Part shown: in pieces, positions 6,067-11,806 of the stretch
Layout: each line of letters starts with the position of its first letter
Numbering within the stretch: the first letter of the stretch is position 1
NCBI GenBank assembly: GCA_038063315.1
Contig: JBBTVI010000041.1
Coordinates: 1-13,798 of the forward strand
DNA: 13,798 nucleotides
Direction of reading: 5' to 3'
DNA from: JBBTVI01 sp038063315
GTDB taxonomy: Bacteria; Patescibacteriota; Minisyncoccia; Sungbacterales; HO2-52-23
Position numbers and translations under genes: made by a program
The notes under the pieces: generated by a model
Seen by the model: the letters and a program-made list of their open reading frames with translations, nothing else
Database searches by the model: none
Told to the model about the DNA's origin: nothing

Positions 6067-6675
6067 ATGGGGACAAGGGCAAGAACTTTGGTCATAATAT
6101 TTTCCATTTCGACGGTCTGTATCGCCAGTTTTTTTACTTGGCTTATTCTTCCTCTTGATAATTGTAATAATGATGGTGCTGCGAAATTTCTATTTTATGA
6201 TAATAAAAATATAAGTTTTCTGTATCCTTCATCTCTCTGTGTTATTGAGGATTATGGATATCCAGTTGAACTGAGTAAAAATTTACTACCGGTACCAAGT
6301 GATATTTATTACAAAAATACAGTAGGTTCTTTGCGGGAATTTTTTCGAATGACAGTAGGGCTATCTTCTCTCAACGAAATCATGGAACAAAGAATCACCT
6401 TTTTCTTTCTCAGTCCGCCCGATAATAAGAAGATGCTGCCACACGAATATCTTCGATACCTCAATAAAAATGATAATTTTACTACTGCGCGAAATGCACA
6501 AGGAACAAAATATATGAAAAGTTTCATTACCCCCACCAATAAGGGGGCTGCTCCGTATATCAAGGTGGCTATGTTGTCTGATGAACTGAAGAAAATAGTG
6601 TTTCTCACCAAAGGCCCCAAAATCTCTGAAGAAGAATTTTATGTGGTGGTGGACTCTTTCAAATTTGAGGAGTGA
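6067..6675 (+). CDS. Membrane-anchored protein of unknown function
   Basis: I do not recognise this 202-residue protein. From the ATG at 6067 it has a short basic N-terminus (MGTRAR), one hydrophobic segment (about residues 8-27, LVIIFSISTVCIASFFTWLI), then a soluble domain beginning with the Asn/Asp-rich LDNCNNDG. This suggests a single anchor with the domain outside the membrane. The stretch ISFLYPSSLCVIEDYG resembles the opening of extracytoplasmic domains of the PsbP-like or lipoprotein kind, and VVVDSFKFEE ends it in the way such domains often do; this is a weak resemblance. The frame is open back to an ATG at 5995, which would add 24 residues, but the promoter and hairpin favour 6067. 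Codon use is far more AT-rich than in neighbouring genes, suggesting recent acquisition. There is no Shine-Dalgarno sequence and no operon partner. Confidence 0.65.
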   Translation: MGTRARTLVIIFSISTVCIASFFTWLILPLDNCNNDGAAKFLFYDNKNISFLYPSSLCVIEDYGYPVELSKNLLPVPSDIYYKNTVGSLREFFRMTVGLSSLNEIMEQRITFFFLSPPDNKKMLPHEYLRYLNKNDNFTTARNAQGTKYMKSFITPTNKGAAPYIKVAMLSDELKKIVFLTKGPKISEEEFYVVVDSFKFEE

Positions 6676-6719
6676 TTAGAAGATATAGTAATGTTAAAAC
6701 AAAATGTTTTCTTTTTTCT

Positions 6720-6839
6720 GTCATTCCCGCGAAGGCGGGAATCCAGGTTTCTTTCCGGGTATAAGACAGAACCTGGACCCCCCCCCGCCTCTCCGCCGAA
6801 GGCGGATCTGCCTCCGGCATGACGCGGGGTTGGGGTGAC
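6720..6839. repeat. Palindromic REP-like element
   Basis: The ends are GTCA (6720-6723) and TGAC (6836-6839). Inside are a CCCGC/GCGGG hairpin (6725-6739), an AATCCAGGTT/AACCTGG pair (about 6740-6777) and a second GC-rich palindrome (TCCGCCGAAGGCGGA, about 6792-6806). It shares its architecture with the element at 1-62. It occupies most of the 268-base gap before nrdJ. The remaining bases (6840-6943) show no confident promoter or riboswitch. Confidence 0.7.
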
Positions 6840-6943
6840 CATCGGAGAGCATCTTTTTCATCATTATCATCGGACTTTATTGCGTGTTCCATGGGCCATG
6901 ATGCGGGTGTCCTGTGGGGATGCAATGGGGTTTATCGAACATT

Positions 6944-9688
6944 ATGACGCCGACAACCGCGGAAAAATCTCTTTCGTCTTTGACGTTAGGTAAAGAACAG
7001 TCGGACGCGCGGATTCCGTTAAAACGCCTGTTTTCGACACAGGGTGTTCATCCCTTCGATCAGGTGGGATGGAGGAAGGCGACGGTTGTTGTACGCGGCA
7101 TGAAGGGGCATGTGGAGGAAAGGGAGCTTGAGTTTCCGGATTTTTGGTCGGAGCACGCTGCCAATATCGCCGGCTCCAAGTACTTCCGCGGCCGCATCGG
7201 TTCTGAGGAGCGCGAATCCTCGGCGCGCCAGATGATTAGCCGGGTCGCCGGCACAATTCGCGACTGGGGCGTGGAGTCGGGATACTTCGCCTCAGCCGAG
7301 GAGGCGGCAATATTTGCCGATGAACTGACGGCGATCGTTCTCCATCAGCGTGCCGCGTTCAATTCTCCGGTATGGTTTAACGTCGGCGTCGAGGAACGTC
7401 CGCAAGCCTCAGCTTGCTTTATTCTTGCGGTTGAGGACAATCTGCCGTCAATTCTGGAGTGGATCCATACGGAGGGGATGATTTTTAAGGGTGGCTCTGG
7501 CGCTGGCGTCAATCTCTCGGCGCTCCGTTCCGAAAAAGAGACGCTCTCCAAGGGCGGGCACTCGTCCGGTCCGGTGTCTTTCATGCGCGGGGCGGACGCG
7601 GTTGCGGGCATGATCGCATCGGGCGGGTCTACGCGGCGCGCGGCCAAAATGGTGGTGATGAATATTGATCATCCGGACGTCATGAAATTCATCCGGTGCA
7701 AAGCCGAGGAAGAAAAAAAGGTGCGGGCGCTGATTGAGGCCGGGTACAACATGTATGACATCAACAATCCCGCATGGCATTCGATTCAGTACCAAAACGC
7801 GAACAATTCCGTCCGCGTGACAGACGATTTCATGCAGGCGGTGGAGAACGACGAGAATTTCGATACGCATTATGTCCAAAGCGTGGCGATCGCCCAGACC
7901 CATCGCGCGCGCGACCTCATGCGCGCGATTGCGCAGGCCGCATGGGAATGCGGAGACCCGGGGCTCCAGTACGATACGACGATCAACCGATGGAACACCG
8001 CGGCCAACACCGGCCGCATCAGCGCGTCCAATCCGTGCTCAGAATATATGCATCTTGATAACTCCGCGTGCAATCTCTCGTCCATCAATCTGTTGAAGTA
8101 TTTGAACGACGACGGCACTTTTGCGGTGCGTGACTTTGTCCATACGGTTGATATCATGATTCTTGCCCAGGAGATTATCGTGGGGCATTCGAGCTACCCG
8201 ACGGAAAAAATCGAAAAAAACGCGATGGATTTCCGCGAGCTCGGCCTGGGCTATGCCAATCTCGGCGCGCTCCTGATGGCGCTCGGCATTCCGTATGATT
8301 CGGACAAGGCGCGCCATACCGCAGCCGCAATCACGGCACTCATGACCGGCGAGGCGTATCGCTATTCCGCCGAGATCGCGCGGCGCATCGGGCCTTTCGC
8401 GGGGTTTGAGGTCAATCACGAACCCATGGTTGCAGTTTTGGGGCTTCACCGCGATTCCGTGCGGCGCGTCCGTAAGACCCGCGTTTTCGACGAGACGCTC
8501 TACATGGCGGCTGAGCGCGTCTGGGATGAAGCGGTCTCGCTCGGCAAAAAATACGGCGTCCGCAATTCCCAGGCAAGCGTTATTGCGCCGACGGGGACGA
8601 TCTCATTCATGATGGATTGCGCGACAACCGGAATCGAGCCGGATTTTGCTCTAGTCAAGACAAAGCAGCTCGTCGGCGGCGGGATTATGAAATTCGTGAA
8701 TCCCGTTGTCCCGCGCGCGCTCCGGCGCCTCGGATATGCGAGCGAGGCCGCCGATACAATCGTGGATTATATGGAGAAGTGCGAGACGATCGAGGGCGCG
8801 CCGGGCCTCAAAGACGAGCATTTGCCGGTTTTTGACTGCGCGGTTAAGGCGAAAAACGGCACGCGCACGATTCATTGGAAAGGGCACGTGCGGATGGTCG
8901 CGGCGGTCCAGCCCTTCATTTCGGGAGCCATCTCCAAGACGTTCAATATGCCGCACGACGTGACGGTGGAAGACATCATGGATGCCTACATCATGGGATG
9001 GAAGTCCGGGCTCAAGGCGTTTGCGGTCTACCGCGACGGATCCAAAGCCGCGCAGCCGTTGCTGACGTCCGCATCTCATGCAGGTGCGGCTCTTGGCAAG
9101 AAAGCGTTGCGCCGCCGGCTCCCCGCAACGCGCGCATCGGAAACGCACAAGTTCTCCATTGCGGGGCACGAGGGGTATCTGACCTACAGCGCGTATGAGA
9201 CCGGGGAGCTCGCGGAGATTTTCATTACCATCTCCAAGCAGGGTTCAACGCTCGCCGGGCTTTTGGATTCTTTTGCGATTGCGGTGTCTATCGCGCTTCA
9301 GCACGGCGTGCCGCTCAAGACACTCGCGCGTAAATTCGTCTACGGCCGGTTTGAACCCGCGGGGTATACGGACAATCCCGACATCCGGGTTGCGACATCC
9401 ATCACGGATTATATTTTCCGGTACCTCGCGCTCCGGTTTCTGAAGCCGGAAGAAAGGGATGAGTTGGGCGTCAAGGCGCAGACCTTGATAGAGAACGGAA
9501 CCGGCATGGAACGCATTCCGGCGCAAGCCCTGCCCGGGGCCGGATCCGTGGCACCGCAAGTGAATCCTCAATCAGGCCAAACGACTGTCTATGCCGACGG
9601 CGTCTGTCGCGAGTGCGGCGGCATGATGATTCAGACCGGTACCTGCAAAACCTGTTTTCAATGTGGCGTCACCAGCGGGGGATGTTGA
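6944..9688 (+). CDS. nrdJ: Adenosylcobalamin-dependent ribonucleotide reductase (class II)
   Basis: This enzyme reduces ribonucleotides to deoxyribonucleotides using a radical from adenosylcobalamin and needs no oxygen or second subunit. The 914-residue protein has, numbered from this start: SPVWFNVG (141-148), a redox Cys in ASACFIL (158), GGSGAGVNLS (183-192), the active-site set NPCSE (Asn363, Cys365 as thiyl site, Glu367), the second redox Cys in NSACNLSSIN (376) and the phosphate loop APTGTIS (548-554). A TSCPD domain (about 730-840) contains GRFEPAGYTDNPDIRVATSI. The tail holds CRECGG...CKTCFQCG...GGC, likely the Cys shuttle that re-reduces the active site, possibly metal-binding. The start is uncertain: GTG 6914 and ATG 6920 are also in frame. 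An adenosyltransferase gene that would make the cofactor follows about 420 bases downstream. Confidence 0.96.
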   Translation: MTPTTAEKSLSSLTLGKEQSDARIPLKRLFSTQGVHPFDQVGWRKATVVVRGMKGHVEERELEFPDFWSEHAANIAGSKYFRGRIGSEERESSARQMISRVAGTIRDWGVESGYFASAEEAAIFADELTAIVLHQRAAFNSPVWFNVGVEERPQASACFILAVEDNLPSILEWIHTEGMIFKGGSGAGVNLSALRSEKETLSKGGHSSGPVSFMRGADAVAGMIASGGSTRRAAKMVVMNIDHPDVMKFIRCKAEEEKKVRALIEAGYNMYDINNPAWHSIQYQNANNSVRVTDDFMQAVENDENFDTHYVQSVAIAQTHRARDLMRAIAQAAWECGDPGLQYDTTINRWNTAANTGRISASNPCSEYMHLDNSACNLSSINLLKYLNDDGTFAVRDFVHTVDIMILAQEIIVGHSSYPTEKIEKNAMDFRELGLGYANLGALLMALGIPYDSDKARHTAAAITALMTGEAYRYSAEIARRIGPFAGFEVNHEPMVAVLGLHRDSVRRVRKTRVFDETLYMAAERVWDEAVSLGKKYGVRNSQASVIAPTGTISFMMDCATTGIEPDFALVKTKQLVGGGIMKFVNPVVPRALRRLGYASEAADTIVDYMEKCETIEGAPGLKDEHLPVFDCAVKAKNGTRTIHWKGHVRMVAAVQPFISGAISKTFNMPHDVTVEDIMDAYIMGWKSGLKAFAVYRDGSKAAQPLLTSASHAGAALGKKALRRRLPATRASETHKFSIAGHEGYLTYSAYETGELAEIFITISKQGSTLAGLLDSFAIAVSIALQHGVPLKTLARKFVYGRFEPAGYTDNPDIRVATSITDYIFRYLALRFLKPEERDELGVKAQTLIENGTGMERIPAQALPGAGSVAPQVNPQSGQTTVYADGVCRECGGMMIQTGTCKTCFQCGVTSGGC

Positions 9689-9694
9689 TGCCTG

Positions 9695-9727
9695 GGGTCA
9701 TGAATTTTGAATTATGAATTATGGGGT
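9695..9727. repeat. Partial AT-rich repeat unit (copy D)
   Basis: The GAATTATGAATTATGGGG unit of the arms of copies A-C appears here between two GGGGTC motifs, without a matching right arm. It looks like a solo or decayed arm just after the nrdJ stop. No convincing plus-strand terminator for nrdJ is seen. Confidence 0.5.
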
Positions 9728-9771
9728 CTAATAGACAAAATGTAGACAACACTCATTGTTTTTGTGGTTAT

Positions 9772-9803
9772 AAAAAATCGGCGGCAGATTCCTGTCGCCG
9801 ATT
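9772..9803 (-). terminator. Intrinsic terminator of the small minus-strand gene
   Basis: A 12 bp stem (9776-9787 with 9792-9803, one G-T pair, loop ATTC) is followed on the minus strand by a run of six T (complement of the A-run 9772-9777). It lies 26 bases past the stop of the 68-residue gene. There is no T-run on the plus side, so it serves the minus strand only. Confidence 0.85.
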
Positions 9804-9829
9804 GCGGGTCATGGTTGTCGAGACAACGA

Positions 9830-10036
9830 CTATGTATGAGAAACTTTGTTGACAGCGGTAAGTATATCTGTGATCCGTTCAGCAACTCTTTGTCTGGTTG
9901 CCGTAATGATATAGCCGAGAGAGCTTGATTCCAACATTGATAGATGGAGATCCAACGTATAGAGACGGCGCGGATCGTTGATCGCGGCAAGTAATATATC
10001 TACCAATTTCTGAATTTCTTTTGCCTCGACTTGCAT
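9830..10036 (-). CDS. Small helical protein of unknown function (68 aa)
   Basis: The protein runs from MQVEAKEIQKLVDILLAA to ITDILTAVNKVSHT and looks almost wholly helical, with no membrane segment, cysteine or recognisable motif. I do not recognise the family. It is a convincing gene because a strong AAGGAGG ribosome binding site sits 8 bases before its ATG, the best in the window, and an intrinsic terminator follows it. The frame is open further upstream, but the ribosome binding site fixes the start at 10036. It faces away from the cobalamin adenosyltransferase gene, with 73 bases between the two start codons, and its likely promoter overlaps the other gene's start. A regulatory or accessory role for the B12-dependent neighbours is only a guess from position. 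Confidence 0.75.
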   Translation of the reverse strand: MQVEAKEIQKLVDILLAAINDPRRLYTLDLHLSMLESSSLGYIITATRQRVAERITDILTAVNKVSHT

Positions 10037-10081
10037 GGGTTGCCTCCTTGTCGTAGAGAAGTAAAGAGCGGTTCGGAATCC

Positions 10082-10110
10082 ATTGAAGCATACTATAAGA
10101 GAAAAGTCAA
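10082..10110 (-). promoter_or_regulatory. Candidate promoter of the 68-aa gene
   Basis: On the minus strand TTGACT (10110-10105) and TTCAAT (10087-10082) are 17 bases apart, matching consensus at 5 of 6 and 4 of 6 positions. Transcription would start near 10075, giving a leader of about 39 nt that contains the AAGGAGG site. The -35 box covers the first base of the adenosyltransferase start codon, so the two divergent units overlap. Confidence 0.45.
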
Positions 10111-10796
10111 TGATTCTTGTTTTTACCGGAAATGGCAAGGGGAAAACAACTGCGGCATTGGGACAAGCACTCCGTTCCGTCGGGGAGGGGAAGCGCGTCT
10201 TGATGGTGCAGTTTATCAAGGGGCCGTGGAAGTCGGGGGAGGACTTGCTGCTGCAAAGAGTAAAGAATACAGTCCATCACTGTTGTCATTGCGAGCGACC
10301 GGAGGGAGCGAAGCAATCCAGGGTTGAGTGTTCATGCTCTGGATTGCTTCGTCGTCTGACTCCTCGCAATGACAGCTCTATTGCGAGATTCTGCAAGGAG
10401 TGTGAGTTATCGAAATGTAATGACCTGTTTGAACAATTCCGAATCATTAAAACCGGTTTGGGATTCGTCGGGATTCTCGGAGATACGAAGCCGATCGAGG
10501 AGCATCGAAGAGCCGCCGAGGAAGGATTGATGGTGGCCCAGCGCGAAGTGGAATCGGGCAATTGGGACATACTCATTCTTGATGAGGTGAATAACGCGGT
10601 TCGGCTGGATCTCTTAAAAAAAGAGGATATTTTGTCTTTTATGGGTTGGGTATCCGGCAAACTGGAACATCTGATTCTCACGGGTCGCGATGCTCCGCAG
10701 GAATTTATTGATCGCGCGGATCTTGTGACGGAAATGCGCGACATCAAACACCCGTTTGAGCAGGGAATCAAAGCAAGGCGCGGCCTGGAGTATTGA
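10110..10796 (+). CDS. cobA: Cob(I)alamin adenosyltransferase (CobA/CobO/BtuR type) with in-frame repeat insertion
   Basis: The enzyme transfers the adenosyl group of ATP to cob(I)alamin, giving adenosylcobalamin, the cofactor of the NrdJ encoded nearby. The 228-residue protein has the family P-loop GNGKGKTTAALG (residues 6-17), VLMVQFIKGPWKSGE (about 31-45), GLGFVGI (about 117-123), a Walker-B-like ILDEVNNAV (about 155-163), LTGRDAPQEFIDRADLVTEM and the terminal KHPF...GIKARRGLEY. Between GE and GF there are 73 residues where Escherichia coli BtuR has 16. About 30 of the extra residues are encoded by a palindromic repeat (10284-10374) and read as Cys/Arg-rich sequence, followed by CKECELSKC. 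The frame is intact, so the protein is probably made, with the insert in a loop. ATG 10110 is preferred over TTG 10083 because the family starts right at MILVFTGNGKGKTT. A possible -10 is TATAAG at 10094. Confidence 0.9.
   Translation: MILVFTGNGKGKTTAALGQALRSVGEGKRVLMVQFIKGPWKSGEDLLLQRVKNTVHHCCHCERPEGAKQSRVECSCSGLLRRLTPRNDSSIARFCKECELSKCNDLFEQFRIIKTGLGFVGILGDTKPIEEHRRAAEEGLMVAQREVESGNWDILILDEVNNAVRLDLLKKEDILSFMGWVSGKLEHLILTGRDAPQEFIDRADLVTEMRDIKHPFEQGIKARRGLEY
10284..10374. repeat. Palindromic element inserted inside the adenosyltransferase gene
   Basis: The ends are TGTCATTGCGAG and its exact reverse complement CTCGCAATGACA. An inner pair GCAATCCAG (10313-10321) and CTGGATTGC (10340-10348) gives a second stem. 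The element at 13428-13549 has the same outer and inner pairs. The reading frame passes straight through as 30-31 codons without a stop. Confidence 0.85.
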
Positions 10797-10825
10797 TTGT
10801 TGTGTTATGGCCATGGAAAGAACGC

Positions 10826-10854
10826 TTGATTAGCCCTTGTTGTCGGCGTACAAT
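10826..10854 (+). promoter_or_regulatory. Promoter of the MNT/HEPN pair (leaderless spacing)
   Basis: TTGATT (10826-10831) and TACAAT (10849-10854) are 17 bases apart, matching consensus at 4 of 6 and 5 of 6 positions. The predicted transcription start is about 10861, three bases before the ATG at 10864. With no room for a Shine-Dalgarno sequence, the transcript would be essentially leaderless. Confidence 0.6.
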
Positions 10855-10863
10855 GCGCTATAT

Positions 10864-11280
10864 ATGGAGTTCCGTTTTAGTCCCGAACAACAGCAGAAAC
10901 TCTGTGAATGCGGCGTGGCGACGGTGTATCTTTTTGGCTCCCACGCAGAGGAAACGACGCACCCGCTGTCGGATGTGGATTTTGCCGTACTCATGAAAGA
11001 TGCGCGGACCGTCTCCACGGGTGTTTCAACGCATGCCCTTTATCAAAAACTTTATGATGTGTTGTCGTCTATTATTCCGAAAGAAACAAAAGACATTGAC
11101 ATCATCTTTTTGGATCGCGCGCCGCTTGAGTTGCAAAATAACGTCGTTCATTTCGGAAGGGTGCTTTTCGATGACAACATACGACGGCGATTTGCGTTTG
11201 AAGAGCGCACCAAACTTGCGTATGCTGATTTTGAACCAATCCGCCGCATAGTTGATGCGGCTGTTCTCCAACGCGTATGA
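10864..11280 (+). CDS. MNT-domain nucleotidyltransferase, MntA-type antitoxin
   Basis: The 138-residue protein is a minimal nucleotidyltransferase. VYLFGSHAEETTHPLSDVDFAV carries the GSx10DxD motif (Gly25, Ser26, Asp37, Asp39) that binds metal and nucleotide, and DIDIIFL (77-83) supplies the third acidic residue. In MntA-HepT pairs this enzyme AMPylates or oligoadenylates a Tyr of the HEPN toxin, blocking its RNase activity. The next gene is a HEPN protein with that Tyr, so the assignment rests on both motif and partner. The frame is open to a TTG at 10837, but the promoter places the transcript start at about 10861, so ATG 10864 is chosen. It overlaps its partner by up to 29 bases, implying coupled expression. 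Confidence 0.88.
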   Translation: MEFRFSPEQQQKLCECGVATVYLFGSHAEETTHPLSDVDFAVLMKDARTVSTGVSTHALYQKLYDVLSSIIPKETKDIDIIFLDRAPLELQNNVVHFGRVLFDDNIRRRFAFEERTKLAYADFEPIRRIVDAAVLQRV

Positions 11281-11731
11281 CGATACCACCACTCCGTCGC
11301 GAAGCGCTCCTCCCGCGTATAGACGGAATCACATGCAGCGTCTGCACGATATCGGCGCGCACCCCCTTGAAGAGTTTTCGCATAACGAGGATCTTTTTGA
11401 CCTTGCCCAACATCACCTTCGTCTTGCGCTCGAAGGCGTTTTCCACATCGGCTCTCACTTGCTTTCTCGTCTTCCGGGAGCGCGGATCACGAGTTACAAA
11501 GAAATCGCGTTGGCGCTCGGAGCGTATGGGATCGTCGACCGTTCCTTTGCGGAAACGGCGCTTGTGAAAATGGCCGGATTCCGCACCCGTCTCACTCATT
11601 TTTACCACGAAATCAAGCCGGCGGAGCTCTATGAAATTATACGGCAAGACCTCGGCGATATTGAGCAATTTCTCCACGCGGCGAGGCGTGTCATGGAGAA
11701 TCCCGCGGCATATCATCTGACAATTGAGTAG
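11252..11731 (+). CDS. HEPN-domain RNase toxin, HepT type (DUF86)
   Basis: HepT proteins are small helical RNases kept inactive by their MNT partner. The family core is visible: LALEGVFHIGSHLLSRL (58-74), SYKEIALALGAYGIV (81-95), KMAGFRTRLTHFYHEIKP (106-123) and the last helix DIEQFLHAARRVM. The catalytic Rx4HxY motif is intact at Arg111, His116 and Tyr118; Tyr118 is the residue modified by MntA in characterised pairs. From ATG 11252 the protein has 159 residues, with a 27-residue N-terminal part rich in Thr, Ser and Pro that does not look like the family. The ATG at 11333 would give 132 residues, close to the 133 of Shewanella HepT, but would trim the first helix. The true start is unresolved. 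It overlaps the antitoxin gene at 11252-11280. Confidence 0.85.
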   Translation: MMRLFSNAYDDTTTPSRSAPPAYRRNHMQRLHDIGAHPLEEFSHNEDLFDLAQHHLRLALEGVFHIGSHLLSRLPGARITSYKEIALALGAYGIVDRSFAETALVKMAGFRTRLTHFYHEIKPAELYEIIRQDLGDIEQFLHAARRVMENPAAYHLTIE

Positions 11732-11806
11732 AATGTCCGACAGCGTTTTTTGCGTGTCGCTTGCGCGTCTGTTGCAAAACGCGGTTTCTCCGGCTACTGT
11801 TGGCGC

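Noticed and set aside
5892..6158. Plus-strand open frame of 88 codons after ftsZ
   Set aside because: It overlaps a DnaA box, the promoter and the hairpin, has no ribosome binding site, and overlaps the better-supported membrane gene in another frame.
6840..6943. Possible cobalamin riboswitch upstream of nrdJ
   Set aside because: No B12-box-like conserved sequence or suitable fold could be seen, and the leader is short and partly repeat.
10286..10771. Minus-strand open frame of 161 codons opposite cobA
   Set aside because: It reads through the palindrome, giving typical repeat-derived peptide (SLRGVRRRSNP), and is antisense to a recognised enzyme.
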